64,000 nt of DNA from an uncultured Alsobacter sp. (GTDB lineage Bacteria; Pseudomonadota; Alphaproteobacteria; Rhizobiales; Beijerinckiaceae), in NCBI RefSeq assembly GCF_945952055.1, contig NZ_CAMFHB010000026.1, forward strand, positions 24,702 through 88,701. Direction: 5' to 3'. Shown one piece after another: positions 16,824-27,628 of this stretch. A program made the translations under genes and the position numbers. The notes beneath the pieces were generated by a model. That model was not told the origin of the DNA. It saw only the letters and a list, made by a program, of their open reading frames with translations, and did no database searches. Each line of letters starts with the position of its first letter. The first letter of the stretch is position 1.

Positions 16824-18280
16824 TCCCCAAGACCCTTCCGCTCTCCGCTCTCCTGGCCGGATCCGGCGCGTCGGCGCCGGACGTCGGCGTGACGGCGGTC
16901 ACCGCCGACAGCAGCAAGGTCGCCCCGGGCGCCTGCTTCTTCGCGGTGCCCGGTACGCGCGCCGATGGGCTCGTCTTCGCGCGCGCGGCCGCGCAGGCGG
17001 GTGCCGCGGCCGTGGTGGGGGAGGGCGAGCGTCCGGCCGACCTTCCGGCCGAGACGGCCTATGTCCGGGTGCCGGACGTCCGCCGCGCCCTGGCCCTGGC
17101 GGCCGCGGTGCTTTATCCCGCGCAGCCCGGCACCGTCCTGGCCGTCACGGGGACGAGCGGCAAGACCTCCGTCGCCGAGTTCACCCGGCAGATCCTGGCC
17201 GCCTGCGGGCGGCAGGCCGCGAGCCTCGGCACCATCGGCGTCGTCGCGCCCTCCGGCGCCGTCTACGGTTCGCTGACGACGCCCGATCCGGTGACGCTCC
17301 ACGAGACGCTCGATCGCCTGGCGCGCGACGGCGTCACCCATCTCGCCATGGAAGCGTCCTCGCACGGCCTGGACCAGCGCCGGCTGGACGGCGTCCGGCT
17401 CACCGCCGCGGGCTTCACCAATCTCGGCCGCGACCACCTCGACTACCATCCGACCGTCGAGGACTATCTTGCGGCCAAGCTGCGCCTGTTCGACACGCTG
17501 CTGCCTGCCGGCGCGACCGCGGTGGTGAACTGCGACGGCGACCGCGGCGCCGACGTCCTCGCCTCGGCGAAGGCCCGTGGCCTGCGGCTCGTCACCGTCG
17601 GACGGGCGGGCCAGGACATCGTCATCGAGGACCAGCAGCGCGGCAACTTCGGCCAGCGCCTCACCTTGCGAACCGCCGCGGGACGCCACGAGGTTGACCT
17701 GCCGCTCGCGGGCGACTTCCAGGCCTCCAACGCGCTGGTCGCCGCCGGCCTGGCGCTGGCCGCCGGCGAAGACGAGGCGGCCGTCTTCGGTGCGCTGTCC
17801 GGCCTCGCCGGCGTCAAGGGTCGCCTCGAACGGGTGGGGACGGCAAACGGCGCCATGGTCGTCGTCGACTACGCCCACAAGCCCGACGCGCTGGCGCAGG
17901 TCCTCGACACCCTTCGCCCCTACGCGCCGGGACGGCTCGTGTGCGTCTTCGGCTGCGGCGGCGACCGCGATCGCGGCAAGCGGCCGCTGATGGGCGCGAT
18001 CGCCAGCCAGAAGGCCGACGTGGTGATCGTCACCGACGACAACCCCCGCTCCGAGGACCCTGCCGCCATCCGCTCCGCCATCCTCGCCGCCGCTCCCGGT
18101 GCGCGGGAGATCGGCGACCGGGCGCAGGCCATCCGGACGGCCGTGCACGACCTGAGGGCTGGGGATGTCCTCGTCATCGCCGGCAAAGGCCACGAAACGG
18201 GCCAGATCGTCGGCGACCGGGTGCTGCCGTTCTCCGATCACGAGGCGGCACGTGCCGCCATAGCCGAGGTTGCCCCATGA
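16820..18280 (+). CDS. murE: UDP-MurNAc-tripeptide synthetase (meso-DAP adding)
   Basis: A 486-residue Mur ligase that adds the third residue to the peptidoglycan stem. The P-loop is GTSGKTS at 111-117, with the central ATPase motifs and the carbamylated-lysine region following. The C-terminal domain carries DDNPRSEDP, the DNPR motif that selects meso-diaminopimelate rather than lysine. It overlaps ftsI at its start and murF at its end, both by four bases. Confidence 0.96.
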   Translation: MIPKTLPLSALLAGSGASAPDVGVTAVTADSSKVAPGACFFAVPGTRADGLVFARAAAQAGAAAVVGEGERPADLPAETAYVRVPDVRRALALAAAVLYPAQPGTVLAVTGTSGKTSVAEFTRQILAACGRQAASLGTIGVVAPSGAVYGSLTTPDPVTLHETLDRLARDGVTHLAMEASSHGLDQRRLDGVRLTAAGFTNLGRDHLDYHPTVEDYLAAKLRLFDTLLPAGATAVVNCDGDRGADVLASAKARGLRLVTVGRAGQDIVIEDQQRGNFGQRLTLRTAAGRHEVDLPLAGDFQASNALVAAGLALAAGEDEAAVFGALSGLAGVKGRLERVGTANGAMVVVDYAHKPDALAQVLDTLRPYAPGRLVCVFGCGGDRDRGKRPLMGAIASQKADVVIVTDDNPRSEDPAAIRSAILAAAPGAREIGDRAQAIRTAVHDLRAGDVLVIAGKGHETGQIVGDRVLPFSDHEAARAAIAEVAP

Positions 18281-19698
18281 CGACGCCCGCCCTCTGGACA
18301 CCGGAAGCCCTCGCGCGGGCGATGACGGCGCGCGCGGCCGGGCCGGCGCCCCGGGCGGCCACGGGCGTGTCCATCGACACGCGGACGCTGGAGCCCGGCG
18401 ACCTGTTCTTCGCCATCAGGGGCGACAACCGCGACGGCCACGACTTCGTGGCGGCTGCCCTGGAGCGGGGCGCTGCGGCCGCCGTCGTGGCACCGGACCG
18501 GGCCGACGAGTTCGCCCGCATAGGACGGGTCTGGGTGGTGGAGGACGTCCTCGCCGCCATGGTCGCTCTGGGCCAGGCGGCCCGCGAGCGCACCGCGGCG
18601 CGCATTGCCGCGATCACCGGATCGGTCGGCAAGACGGGCTCCAAGGAGGCGCTGCGCACGATCCTGGACCGGCAGGGCGCCACCCACGCCTCGGTCGCCT
18701 CCTACAACAATCACTGGGGCGTCCCGCTGTCGCTGGCCCGCATGCCCGGCGAGAGCGCCTACGGGATCTTCGAGATCGGCATGAACAATGCCGGCGAGAT
18801 CGCGCCGCTCGTCGCGATGGTCCGTCCCCATGCCGCGCTGGTGACCACCGTCGAGCCGGTGCACCTGGAGAACCTCGGCTCGATCGAGGCGATCGCCGAC
18901 GAGAAGGCGTCCATCTACGGCGGCCTAGTCGCCGGCGGTGCCGCCATCGTCAACCGCGACAATCCGCAGTTCGAGCGCATGCTCGCCACCGCGAAGGCGT
19001 CGCCCGCCGGCCGCATCGTCACCTTCGGCGAGCACGAGGCCGCCGACGTGAGGCTGGTCCGCCTGATCCCCATGGCCGACATGTCGGTCGTCGAGGCGCG
19101 GGTGCATGGCGAACACGTCACCTATCGCCTGGGAAGCCCGGGGCGCCACGTTGCGCTCAACAGCCTGGGCGTGCTGGCGACCGCGCTCGAACTCGGCGCC
19201 GACCTCGCCCTGTGCGCCATCGCCTTCGCCGACGTGACGCCGCCCTCGGGTCGCGGCGCCCAGATCCGGCTGGTGGCGCCGGGTGGCGAGATCACGCTGC
19301 TCGACGAGAGCTATAACGCCAACCCGGCCTCCATGCGCGCCGCCTTCGACGTGCTGGCGCAGACCCCTGTTGGTCTGCGCGGCCGCCGCGTCGTCGTCCT
19401 GGGCGACATGCTGGAGCTCGGCCCGGACGGCCCGGCCATGCACGCGGGCCTTGCGCGCTCCATCATCGACAACGGCATCGACGTCGTGTACGCGGCGGGG
19501 CCCCTCATGAAATCGCTGTGGCAGGCGCTGCCGCTGGAAAAGCGGGGAGCCTGGGCCCCGAGCGCCGCCGACCTCGAACCGATGGTGCTCGCGGGGCTTC
19601 GCGCCGGCGACGCGGTGACCGTGAAGGGCTCCAACGGGAGCCGCACGGGCCGCATCGTGGCCGCGATGCGCTCCCATTTCGCCCCCCAGCCGGCCTGA
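18277..19698 (+). CDS. murF: UDP-MurNAc-tripeptide:D-Ala-D-Ala ligase
   Basis: A 473-residue cytoplasmic Mur ligase that attaches D-Ala-D-Ala to the tripeptide precursor. The P-loop reads GSVGKTG, the central domain has the YNNHWGVPL motif and EIGMN segment typical of MurF, and the C-terminal domain has LDESYNANP. The ATG at 18277 overlaps the murE stop codon; an upstream open frame was rejected because it lies wholly within murE. mraY follows after 16 bases. Confidence 0.95.
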   Translation: MTTPALWTPEALARAMTARAAGPAPRAATGVSIDTRTLEPGDLFFAIRGDNRDGHDFVAAALERGAAAAVVAPDRADEFARIGRVWVVEDVLAAMVALGQAARERTAARIAAITGSVGKTGSKEALRTILDRQGATHASVASYNNHWGVPLSLARMPGESAYGIFEIGMNNAGEIAPLVAMVRPHAALVTTVEPVHLENLGSIEAIADEKASIYGGLVAGGAAIVNRDNPQFERMLATAKASPAGRIVTFGEHEAADVRLVRLIPMADMSVVEARVHGEHVTYRLGSPGRHVALNSLGVLATALELGADLALCAIAFADVTPPSGRGAQIRLVAPGGEITLLDESYNANPASMRAAFDVLAQTPVGLRGRRVVVLGDMLELGPDGPAMHAGLARSIIDNGIDVVYAAGPLMKSLWQALPLEKRGAWAPSAADLEPMVLAGLRAGDAVTVKGSNGSRTGRIVAAMRSHFAPQPA

Positions 19699-19714
19699 GC
19701 CAGAAGGACCTCCG

Positions 19715-20818
19715 ATGCTGAACTGGCTTGCCGACTACTCCTACGCGTTCAGCCCTCTGAACGTGTTCCGTTACATCACCTTCCGCACGGGCGGCGCGAC
19801 GGCGACCGCGCTGTTCTTCGTGTTCTTCTTCGGTCCGCGGATCATCGCCAGCCTCCGGATCAAGCAGGGCAAGGGCCAGCCGATCCGCAGCGACGGGCCG
19901 CAGTCCCACCTCGCCAAGAAGGGTACGCCCACCATGGGCGGGCTCATGATCCTGTCCGGCCTCGTGGTGTCGACGCTGCTGTGGGCCAACCTGCGCAATC
20001 CCTATGTGTGGGTGGTGCTGCTGGTGACGCTGGGCTTCGGCCTCATCGGCTTCTACGACGACTTCCTGAAGGTGACGAAGCAGACGCACAAGGGCTTCTC
20101 GGGCAAGTCGCGCCTCGCGCTCGAGGCCCTGATCGCCGGCTCGGCGTGCATCGCCATCGCCTACGTCATCCCGCAGATGCAGGGCTTCGCCAGCGCGCGC
20201 CTGGCCACCGCGATCACGCTGCCGTTCTTCAAGGACGTGCTCGTCGACGTGGGCATCTTCTTCGTCGCCTTCGGTGCGTTCACGGTGGTCGCCGCGGGCA
20301 ACGCCGTGAACCTCACGGACGGGCTCGACGGCCTGGCCATCGTGCCCGTGATGATCGCCGCCGCCACCTTCGGCTTCATCGCCTACCTGTCGGGCAACTT
20401 CGTCTTCGCCAACTACCTGCAGATCCACTTCGTCCCCGGCACCGGCGAGATGGCGGTGGTGTGCGGCGCGCTCATCGGCGCGGGTCTCGGGTTCCTGTGG
20501 TTCAACGCGCCTCCGGCCCAGATCTTCATGGGTGACACCGGCTCGCTGGCGCTCGGCGGCCTGCTCGGCACCATCGCCGTCGCCACCAAGCACGAGATCG
20601 TGCTCGCCATCGTCGGCGGTCTCTTCGTGCTCGAGGCGCTCTCGGTCATCATCCAGGTCGCCTCCTTCAAGCTCACCGGCAAGCGCGTCTTCCGCATGGC
20701 GCCGATCCACCACCATTTCGAACAGCTCGGCTGGTCGGAACCCCAGGTCGTGGTGCGCTTCTGGATCGTCTCCGTCGTGCTGGCCCTCATCGGGCTCTCC
20801 ACCCTGAAGCTGCGGTGA
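19715..20818 (+). CDS. mraY: Phospho-MurNAc-pentapeptide transferase
   Basis: A 367-residue polytopic membrane enzyme with about ten helices that makes lipid I by transferring phospho-MurNAc-pentapeptide to undecaprenyl phosphate. Diagnostic motifs are [15 protein letters not shown] with the catalytic aspartates, [22 protein letters not shown] and the HHHFE motif near the C-terminus. It has a good AGAAGGA ribosome site. Length matches the proteobacterial family. Confidence 0.97.
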   Translation: MLNWLADYSYAFSPLNVFRYITFRTGGATATALFFVFFFGPRIIASLRIKQGKGQPIRSDGPQSHLAKKGTPTMGGLMILSGLVVSTLLWANLRNPYVWVVLLVTLGFGLIGFYDDFLKVTKQTHKGFSGKSRLALEALIAGSACIAIAYVIPQMQGFASARLATAITLPFFKDVLVDVGIFFVAFGAFTVVAAGNAVNLTDGLDGLAIVPVMIAAATFGFIAYLSGNFVFANYLQIHFVPGTGEMAVVCGALIGAGLGFLWFNAPPAQIFMGDTGSLALGGLLGTIAVATKHEIVLAIVGGLFVLEALSVIIQVASFKLTGKRVFRMAPIHHHFEQLGWSEPQVVVRFWIVSVVLALIGLSTLKLR

Positions 20819-20825
20819 TCGCACG

Positions 20826-22226
20826 ATGACGCCGGTCACCTCCTTCACCGGTCGCACCGTCGCCCTGTTCGGGCTGGGCGGCTCGGGCCTGGTCACGGCC
20901 CGCGCGCTGCTGGCCGGAGGGGCGGCGGTCGTCGCCTTCGACGACAAGGAAACGTCGCGCGATGCCGCCACGGCGGCGGGCATCGCCGTCGAGGACCTGC
21001 GCACCAGTGACTGGTCGCGCTTCGACGCCTTCGTCCTGGCGCCGGGCGTGCCGCTGACGCACCCGCAGCCGCACTGGTCCGTCGAACTCGCCCGGGCCGC
21101 CGGCGTCGAGATCATCGGCGACATCGAACTCTTCTGCCGCGAACGGGCCGCCGTGGCCGCGGCGGCTCCCCTGATCGCGATCACCGGAACGAACGGCAAG
21201 TCCACGACGACGGCGCTGTCGGCCCATCTGGTCGCCGCCGCCGGCCGCGACGCCCAGATGGGCGGCAACATCGGGACGGCCATCCTGGCGCTCGCGCCGC
21301 CGTCCGAGGCGCGCGTGCACGTGGTGGAGTGCTCCTCCTTCCAAATCGACCTCGCTCCGTCGCTGGCGCCCACCGCCGGCATCCTCCTCAACGTCACGCC
21401 GGATCACCTCGACCGGCACGGCACGATGGAGAACTACGCCGGGATCAAGGAGCGCCTCGTGGCCGGGGCCTCCACGGCCATCGTCGGGGTCGACGACGAC
21501 TGGTGCCGCGCCATCGCGGACCGTCTCGCCGCGGCCGGCCGGCGGGTGGTGCGGATCTCGGTCGAGCGCCGCCTGGAGGAAGGCTTCTGGCTCGACGGCA
21601 CCTGCCTGGTGCGCGCCGCGGCCGACGGCACGACCACGCGGTTCGAGCTCGCCTGCATCGGCTCCCTGCGCGGCGCACACAACGCCCAGAATGCGGCCGC
21701 CGCCATCGCGGCCGTCGGTGCGCTCGGCGTGTCCGACGATGCCATCCGGGCCGGATTGGCTTCGTTCCCCGGCCTGGCGCACCGCATGGAGCAGGTCGGC
21801 CGCATCGGGCGGGCGCTGTTCGTCAACGACTCCAAGGCCACCAACGCCGATGCCACGGAGAAGGCGCTGGCGTCCTTCCCCGGGGCGATCCACTGGATCG
21901 TCGGCGGGACGCAGAAGGAAGGCGGCATCGCGCCCCTCGCACCGTATTTCGACCGCATCGCCCGCGCCTATCTCGTCGGCAAGTCCAGCGACGACTTCGC
22001 GCGCACGCTCGAGGGCAAGGTCGACGTCGTGCGGTCGGGGACGCTGGACGAGGCCGTCCCGCAGGCCGCCGCGGACGCCGCCGCCAGCGACGCGCCCGAG
22101 CCGGTCGTCCTGCTCTCGCCGGCCTGCGCCTCCTACGACCAGTTCCCGAATTTCGAGGTTCGCGGCGCCCGGTTCCGCGATCTCGTCCGCGCTCTCCCGG
22201 GCCTCGCACCCATCGGAAAGGACTGA
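20826..22226 (+). CDS. murD: UDP-MurNAc-L-Ala:D-Glu ligase
   Basis: A 466-residue Mur ligase adding D-glutamate as second residue. It has an N-terminal Rossmann-like domain (LFGLGGSG), the P-loop GTNGKST at 121-127, the central [11 protein letters not shown] motif, FVNDSKATN and the C-terminal [12 protein letters not shown] motif that is diagnostic for MurD. It follows mraY by seven bases and precedes ftsW by three. Confidence 0.96.
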   Translation: MTPVTSFTGRTVALFGLGGSGLVTARALLAGGAAVVAFDDKETSRDAATAAGIAVEDLRTSDWSRFDAFVLAPGVPLTHPQPHWSVELARAAGVEIIGDIELFCRERAAVAAAAPLIAITGTNGKSTTTALSAHLVAAAGRDAQMGGNIGTAILALAPPSEARVHVVECSSFQIDLAPSLAPTAGILLNVTPDHLDRHGTMENYAGIKERLVAGASTAIVGVDDDWCRAIADRLAAAGRRVVRISVERRLEEGFWLDGTCLVRAAADGTTTRFELACIGSLRGAHNAQNAAAAIAAVGALGVSDDAIRAGLASFPGLAHRMEQVGRIGRALFVNDSKATNADATEKALASFPGAIHWIVGGTQKEGGIAPLAPYFDRIARAYLVGKSSDDFARTLEGKVDVVRSGTLDEAVPQAAADAAASDAPEPVVLLSPACASYDQFPNFEVRGARFRDLVRALPGLAPIGKD

Positions 22227-22229
22227 GCC

Positions 22230-23384
22230 ATGCGCTCGCGCCTCGAACGCACGCCCTTCGCGGATTGGTGGTGGACGGTCGACCGGCTTCTGCTCGTCGC
22301 CCTGTGCATCCTGATGGTGGCCGGGATCGTGCTCGGCATGGCGGGAAGCCCGCCCGTGGCCGAGCGGCTGGGCCTGGCGACGTTCCACTTCGTCAACCGG
22401 CAGGTGATGTACCTGGTGCCGGCCGGCATCGTCATGCTGGTCGTGAGCTTCTTTACGCCGCGCCACGTCCGCCGCGCCGCCCTGCTCATCTACGTGGTGG
22501 GCATGGCGATGGTGGTCGCGACCCTGCTGTTCGGCGCCGAAGTGAAGGGCGGGCGCCGCTGGCTCAGCCTGGCCGGCATGACCATCCAGCCGTCCGAGTT
22601 CGTGAAGCCGGCCTTCGTCGTGCTCGCGGCCTGGGCCTTCTCGGAGGGCGGACGGCGCACCGACGTTCCCGGCACCATCATCGGCTTCCTGCTGCTGTTC
22701 GTGACGATCACGCCGCTCGTGATGCAGCCCGACATCGGGCAGACCACGCTGCTCGCACTCGTGTGGACGGGGCTCGTCTTCCTGTCCGGCCTCCACCTCT
22801 TCTGGGTGGTCGCGCTGGGCGGCTTTGGCGCCCTTGGCCTGTTCGCCGCCTACCACCTCCTGCCGCACGTGGCCGCGCGCATCGACCGCTTCATGAACCC
22901 GGCCTCGGGTGACACCTTCCAGATCGACAACGCCATCGACAGCTTCGTGCAGGGTGGCTGGCTCGGGAAGGGACCGGGCGAGGGCACCGTCAAGCGCATC
23001 CTGCCCGACAGCCACACCGACTTCATCTTCGCCGTGACGGCCGAGGAGTTCGGCATCGTCATGTGCCTGACCCTCATCCTGGTCTTCGCGCTCGTGGTGC
23101 TGCGCGGCCTCGTTCTGTCCCGGCGCAACGAGGAGCCCTTCTGCCGCCTCGCCGCGGCGGGGCTCGTGATGCTGTTCGGCCTCCAGTCCGTCATCAACAT
23201 GGCCGTCAACGTGCACCTGATGCCGGCCAAGGGCATGACTCTGCCCTTCATCTCCTATGGCGGCTCGTCGCTGATCTCGCTGGCGCTCGCCATGGGCTTC
23301 CTGCTGGCCGTCACGCGCCGGCGTCCGCGCTCCGAGTATTTCGACCGCATCGTGGTGACCCGCAACGAACGCGGGAGCGCCTGA
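22230..23384 (+). CDS. ftsW: Septal peptidoglycan glycosyltransferase FtsW
   Basis: A 384-residue SEDS-family membrane protein with about ten helices. It polymerises lipid II at the septum with FtsI. Seen are the GGRRWL loop, the QPSEFVKPAFV motif carrying the functional arginine/glutamate region, QPDIGQTTL with the conserved aspartate, the KGPGEG loop and the SYGGSSL motif of the last helices. Its stop codon overlaps murG by one base (TGATG). Confidence 0.95.
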   Translation: MRSRLERTPFADWWWTVDRLLLVALCILMVAGIVLGMAGSPPVAERLGLATFHFVNRQVMYLVPAGIVMLVVSFFTPRHVRRAALLIYVVGMAMVVATLLFGAEVKGGRRWLSLAGMTIQPSEFVKPAFVVLAAWAFSEGGRRTDVPGTIIGFLLLFVTITPLVMQPDIGQTTLLALVWTGLVFLSGLHLFWVVALGGFGALGLFAAYHLLPHVAARIDRFMNPASGDTFQIDNAIDSFVQGGWLGKGPGEGTVKRILPDSHTDFIFAVTAEEFGIVMCLTLILVFALVVLRGLVLSRRNEEPFCRLAAAGLVMLFGLQSVINMAVNVHLMPAKGMTLPFISYGGSSLISLALAMGFLLAVTRRRPRSEYFDRIVVTRNERGSA

Positions 23385-24502
23385 TGGCGGGTATCGGACC
23401 CGTCCTCCTGGCCGCCGGCGGCACCGGCGGTCATCTCTTCCCGGCGGAGGCGCTGGCGGCCGTTCTGGCGCGGCAGGGCGTGGTCGTGCACCTGGCGTCC
23501 GACGAGCGCGCGGCGAAGTTCGGCGCCGGCTTTCCCGCGGCCGCCGTGCACGCGATCCCCGCGGCCACCCCCAGCGGGCGCTCGCCCGTGGGCATGGCCA
23601 AGGCGGCCATCAAGCTGGGGCAGGGCGTGCTTGCGGCCTACGGGGTGATCGGCCGGGTCCGGCCGTCCGTCGTCGTGGGTTTCGGCGGCTACCCAACGGT
23701 GCCTCCCGTCCTCGCCGCCTCCCTGCGCGGCGTGCCGACCCTCATTCACGAGCAGAACGGCGTGCTCGGCCGCGCCAACCGCCTTCTCGCCTCGCGCGCG
23801 ACGGCCATCGCCACGGGCTTTCCCCAGGTTCGCGGCATCGAGGGTCCCCTGGCCGCCAAGCAGGTTCACACGGGCAACCCGGTCCGGCCGGCCGTGCTCG
23901 AGGCGGCGAAGACGCCCTTCGCGGAGCCTGCTCCCGGCGGCACGCTCGACCTCCTCGTGTTCGGCGGCAGCCAGGGCGCGCGCGTGATGAGCGACATCGT
24001 GCCGCCCGCGCTCGAACGGCTTCCCGCGCAGGCGCGGGCCCGCCTGCGGATCGTGCAGCAGGCGCGCGAGGAGGATCTCGCGCGGGTCCGTGACACCTAT
24101 GCTCAGTTGGGTGTGACGGCCGAGATCGCTGCGTTCTTCAAGGACCTGCCGGCCCGCATGGCGGCAGCGCACCTGGTGGTCGGGCGCTCCGGCGCGTCGA
24201 CGGTCGCCGAGCTCGCCGTCATCGGCCGTCCCTCCATTCTCGTCCCGTTGCCGCAGTCGCTCGACGGCGACCAGGCCGCGAATGCCGTGAGCCTCGAGGC
24301 GATCGGCGCGGCGACAGTGATCCGCCAATCCGACTTCACGCCCGACCGCCTCGCCGCCGAGCTGGCGGCCAGGCTGGCCGATCCCGGCAGCCTCGTGCGG
24401 GCCGCCGCTGCGGCCCGTGGAGCGGGCCTCCCCGATGCCGCCGAAAGACTGGCCGCCTGCGTGATGCGGCTGGCCGGAAAGACCCAGGAGATTGCCGCAT
24501 GA
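23384..24502 (+). CDS. murG: Lipid II synthase (GlcNAc transferase)
   Basis: A 372-residue GT28 glycosyltransferase on the inner face of the membrane that adds GlcNAc to lipid I. The N-terminal [10 protein letters not shown] loop, the [11 protein letters not shown] motif, FGGSQGAR and the nucleotide-binding [11 protein letters not shown] region with [11 protein letters not shown] are all present. The ATG at 23384 overlaps the ftsW stop; the C-terminus overlaps murC by four bases. Confidence 0.96.
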   Translation: MAGIGPVLLAAGGTGGHLFPAEALAAVLARQGVVVHLASDERAAKFGAGFPAAAVHAIPAATPSGRSPVGMAKAAIKLGQGVLAAYGVIGRVRPSVVVGFGGYPTVPPVLAASLRGVPTLIHEQNGVLGRANRLLASRATAIATGFPQVRGIEGPLAAKQVHTGNPVRPAVLEAAKTPFAEPAPGGTLDLLVFGGSQGARVMSDIVPPALERLPAQARARLRIVQQAREEDLARVRDTYAQLGVTAEIAAFFKDLPARMAAAHLVVGRSGASTVAELAVIGRPSILVPLPQSLDGDQAANAVSLEAIGAATVIRQSDFTPDRLAAELAARLADPGSLVRAAAAARGAGLPDAAERLAACVMRLAGKTQEIAA

Positions 24503-25914
24503 AGCTTCCCGCCGAACTCGGACCCATCCACTTCGTCGGCATCGGCGGCATCGGCATGTCCGGCATCGCCGAGGTGCTGCATAATCTCGGGTATACGGTG
24601 CAGGGCTCCGACGCCTCCGACAGCGCCAACGTGAAGCGCCTGCGCGACAAGGGCATCGCCTGCTTCGTCGGGCACAAGGCGGAGAACGTCGGCGAGGCGG
24701 CCGTGGTGGTCGTGTCGACCGCGATCCGTCGCGACAATCCGGAGCTCATGGCCGCCCGCGAGAGGCGCCTGCCCGTGGTGCGCCGCGCCGAGATGCTGGC
24801 CGAGCTCATGCGGCTCAAGCAGTGCGTCGCCATCGCCGGCACGCATGGCAAGACGACCACGACCTCGCTGGTCGCCACGCTGCTCGATGCCGGGCATTTC
24901 GATCCCACCGTCATCAACGGCGGCATCATCAACGCCTACGGCACCAATGCGCGGCTCGGGGCCGGCGACTGGATGGTGGTGGAGGCCGATGAATCCGACG
25001 GCACCTTCCTGAAGCTGCCCGCCGACGTCGCCATCGTCACCAACATCGACGCCGAGCACCTCGACCACTTCAAGACCTTCGACGCCATCAAGGACGCCTT
25101 TCGCGCCTTCGTCGAGAACCTGCCGTTCTACGGATTCGCGGTGATGTGCCTCGACCATCCGACGGTGCAGGAGCTCGTCGGCAAGATCGAGGACCGGCGT
25201 GTCATCACCTACGGCGAGAACCCCCAGGCCGACGTGCGGTTGATGGACGTGGACCTCACCGGCGGGCGGTCGCGCTTCAAGGTCGTCATCCGCGACCGCA
25301 AGAGCGGCAAGCTCACCGGCATCGAGGAACTGACGCTGCCGATGCCCGGCCACCACAACGCCCTCAACGCGACCGCCGCCATCGCCGTGGCCTACAATCT
25401 CGGCATGCCGCTGGAAACCATCCGCGACGCGCTCAAGGGCTTCGGCGGCGTCAAGCGCCGGTTCACCCGGACGGGCGACTGGAACGGGGTCACCATCTTC
25501 GACGACTACGGCCACCACCCGGTCGAGATCGCCGCCGTGCTGCGCGCGGCCCGGGCCTCCACCACGGGCCAGGTCATCGCCGTGGTGCAGCCGCACCGCT
25601 ACACGCGCCTGTCGTCCCTCTTCGACCAGTTCGCAACCTGCTTCAACGACGCCGACATCGTCTACGTGGCGGACACCTACGCCGCCGGCGAGCAGCCGAT
25701 CGAGGGGGCCGACAAGGAGTCGCTCGTGCAGGCGATCAAGGCGCACGGCCACCGCCAGGCCGTGGCCCTGCCGTCGCCCGCCGACCTCGCGGGCCTGGTA
25801 CGCAGCGTCGCCAAGTCCGGCGACTATGTCGTGTGCCTTGGTGCCGGCACGATCACCAACTGGGCCTACGCTCTGCCGGGTGAACTCGCGGCGCTGGATG
25901 GCGTGGGCCGGTGA
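24499..25914 (+). CDS. murC: UDP-MurNAc:L-alanine ligase
   Basis: A 471-residue Mur ligase performing the first peptide addition. It has the [16 protein letters not shown] opening typical of MurC, the P-loop GTHGKTT at 114-120, [20 protein letters not shown] and the DDYGHHPVE motif. In many relatives murB follows at once. Here a leftward toxin-antitoxin pair occupies the gap, so transcription of murB may no longer depend only on the upstream operon. Confidence 0.96.
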   Translation: MKLPAELGPIHFVGIGGIGMSGIAEVLHNLGYTVQGSDASDSANVKRLRDKGIACFVGHKAENVGEAAVVVVSTAIRRDNPELMAARERRLPVVRRAEMLAELMRLKQCVAIAGTHGKTTTTSLVATLLDAGHFDPTVINGGIINAYGTNARLGAGDWMVVEADESDGTFLKLPADVAIVTNIDAEHLDHFKTFDAIKDAFRAFVENLPFYGFAVMCLDHPTVQELVGKIEDRRVITYGENPQADVRLMDVDLTGGRSRFKVVIRDRKSGKLTGIEELTLPMPGHHNALNATAAIAVAYNLGMPLETIRDALKGFGGVKRRFTRTGDWNGVTIFDDYGHHPVEIAAVLRAARASTTGQVIAVVQPHRYTRLSSLFDQFATCFNDADIVYVADTYAAGEQPIEGADKESLVQAIKAHGHRQAVALPSPADLAGLVRSVAKSGDYVVCLGAGTITNWAYALPGELAALDGVGR

Positions 25915-25931
25915 TGGTCAGGTCGATTCCG

Positions 25932-26324
25932 TCAGTCGGCGACCACGTCGAGGGGAGCCGCGAGGGCCTCGGCGATGCGCTTGAGGACGGAGACGTCGCC
26001 CGTCTTCCGACGGTTCTCGATTTCCGACAGGAAACCCTGAGTGATACCCGCCTTCGCCGCCAGTTGGACCTGCGTCATGCCGCGAAACCTGCGGATGGCT
26101 TCAATCGGATGCGTCCCGGCTTCGATTTTGTCCCAAATCTCTGCCGGCAGGAAGATCTCGTCGCCACGCCGCTCGGCCGCCAAGGCTTGGCGAATTATCC
26201 TGGCTCCGACCGAGTCCTCGGCGCGCTGGTCTCCGGCCCGAGCGAGCAGGAGTTCATACTCCTCGCGGGGGAGGACGACGAGTTCGTCGCCGGATGGGGT
26301 CTTGATGATCTGAGGCTTCGTCAT
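25932..26324 (-). CDS. Xre-type antitoxin of a RelE-like pair
   Basis: A 130-residue protein. Residues about 1-30 (PSGDELVVLPREEYELLL) resemble the start of Phd/Xre-type antitoxins. A helix-turn-helix of the Xre (HTH_3) class lies at about 82-126, including TQVQLAAKAGITQGFLSEIE. It lies downstream of the toxin gene on the same strand with a 12-base gap, the toxin-first order seen in HigBA-like modules. It probably binds and neutralises the toxin and represses their shared promoter next to murB. Its stop codon is 17 bases from the murC stop, on the opposite strand. Confidence 0.82.
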   Translation of the reverse strand: MTKPQIIKTPSGDELVVLPREEYELLLARAGDQRAEDSVGARIIRQALAAERRGDEIFLPAEIWDKIEAGTHPIEAIRRFRGMTQVQLAAKAGITQGFLSEIENRRKTGDVSVLKRIAEALAAPLDVVAD

Positions 26325-26336
26325 TCTGCGCTTTCT

Positions 26337-26576
26337 TCAGTAGATCGGGGATCGGTGCCCGATGCGGACGATGGCGAGGCGTTCAACGTCCTCTGCAAAC
26401 AGCACCCTGTAGTCGCCGATGCGAAGGCGTCTGAGATCGCTCTCGACCAAAGTCCGGACGTCTCCGGCCCCGGTCCGTGCATATCGCTCCAGCTTGGCGC
26501 AAACGCGGCGTGCGACCTCGTCAGGGAGGCCCCGAAGGGCGCGTCTCGCGCCAGGAGACCAAACGATAGTCTTCAT
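26337..26576 (-). CDS. RelE/ParE-superfamily toxin
   Basis: A 79-residue basic protein of the RelE/HigB fold: MKTIVWSPGARRALRGLP start, DVRTL before the core strand, and the LRIGDYRVLF motif, where this family carries its basic active-site arginine. Such toxins usually cut mRNA on the ribosome (RelE) or poison gyrase (ParE); the sequence does not decide which. It is the first gene of a two-gene module inserted between murC and murB. Its start is only 77 bases from the divergent murB start. Confidence 0.82.
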   Translation of the reverse strand: MKTIVWSPGARRALRGLPDEVARRVCAKLERYARTGAGDVRTLVESDLRRLRIGDYRVLFAEDVERLAIVRIGHRSPIY

Positions 26577-26653
26577 GAGAAAATCGCCGACGGCAATATC
26601 GCTTTATGCTATGTCGGCATGCTGTCCGCGCGCAACCAACCGGGACGTGCGCG

Positions 26654-27574
26654 ATGACGCATGGGGCTGAAATCGCCAGGCTCCTCGGGGATGGGCGCGC
26701 CCCCGTTCGCGGCACGATCACGCCCGACGCGCCCCTCGCGCCATTCTCCTGGTTCCGCACCGGGGGGCCGGCGGACCTCCTGTTCGAGCCTGCCGACGAG
26801 GCCGACCTCGCGACGTTCCTCGCGGCCTGCCCGGTCGACATCCCCGTCACGGTGATCGGGCTCGGCTCCAACCTTCTCGTCCGTGATCGCGGCGTCGACG
26901 GGGTGGTGATCCGCCTCGGGCGCGGCTTCCAGGCCATCGACGTCGAGCCGGAGCACAGGCTGAGGGCCGGGGCCGGGGCGGCAGACGTGAAGGTCGCGCG
27001 GGCGGCGGCCGAGGCGGGCATTGCCGGGCTCAGCTTCCTGCGCGGCATTCCGGGCACCATCGGCGGAGCCCTGCGCATGAACGGCGGGGCCTATGGCGGT
27101 GAGACCAAGGACGTGCTCGTCGAGGCGCGCGGCGTGGACCGGGCGGGCACCGTTCGCACCTACGCCCTCGGCGACATGGGCTTCTCCTACCGCCACTGCG
27201 CGGTGCCCGACGACGTCATCTTCACACAGGCGCTCTTTGCCGGCCGGCCGGGGGAACCCGCCGCGATCCTCGCGGACATGAACGCCATCACCGAGGCGCG
27301 GTCCGCCACGCAGCCCGTCAACACGCGGACCGGCGGCTCGACGTTCAAGAATCCGCCCGGCGCCAAGGCCTGGGAGCTCGTGGACCGGGCCGGCTGCCGC
27401 GGGCTGCGGGTCGGAGGGGCCCACGTCTCCGAACTGCACTGCAACTTCCTGATCGCCGACGCCGGCGCGACGGCGGCGGACGTCGAAGCGCTTGGTGAGG
27501 AGGTTCGCCGGCGCGTGCGCGAGGCCACCGGCGTGACCCTCGCGTGGGAGATCCGGCGAATCGGCAAGCCCTGA
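26654..27574 (+). CDS. murB: UDP-N-acetylenolpyruvoylglucosamine reductase
   Basis: A 306-residue FAD enzyme that reduces enolpyruvyl-UDP-GlcNAc to UDP-MurNAc. It shows FRTGGPADLLFEP, the FAD-binding GLGSNLLVRDRGV and GIPGTIGGALRMNGGAYGGE (shown here in part) motifs, and the GGSTFKNP motif with the catalytic serine. The ATG at 26654 is preferred over an in-frame codon at 26606 because the family begins at this point and a GGGA ribosome site precedes it. It shares its promoter region with the divergent toxin gene. Confidence 0.94.
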   Translation: MTHGAEIARLLGDGRAPVRGTITPDAPLAPFSWFRTGGPADLLFEPADEADLATFLAACPVDIPVTVIGLGSNLLVRDRGVDGVVIRLGRGFQAIDVEPEHRLRAGAGAADVKVARAAAEAGIAGLSFLRGIPGTIGGALRMNGGAYGGETKDVLVEARGVDRAGTVRTYALGDMGFSYRHCAVPDDVIFTQALFAGRPGEPAAILADMNAITEARSATQPVNTRTGGSTFKNPPGAKAWELVDRAGCRGLRVGGAHVSELHCNFLIADAGATAADVEALGEEVRRRVREATGVTLAWEIRRIGKP

Positions 27575-27628
27575 CGGTCGCCGTTCGCGATCCGGCGCGT
27601 GAGCGTCGGCACAACCAGAGGACGAATC

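Noticed and set aside
20787..23216. An 809-codon open frame on the minus strand opposite murD and ftsW, with similar long ones over ftsA/ftsZ, ligA and murF
   Set aside because: The plus-strand frames encode unmistakable conserved enzymes; high GC leaves few stops in the antisense frames, and their His/Arg/Gly-rich products match no family.
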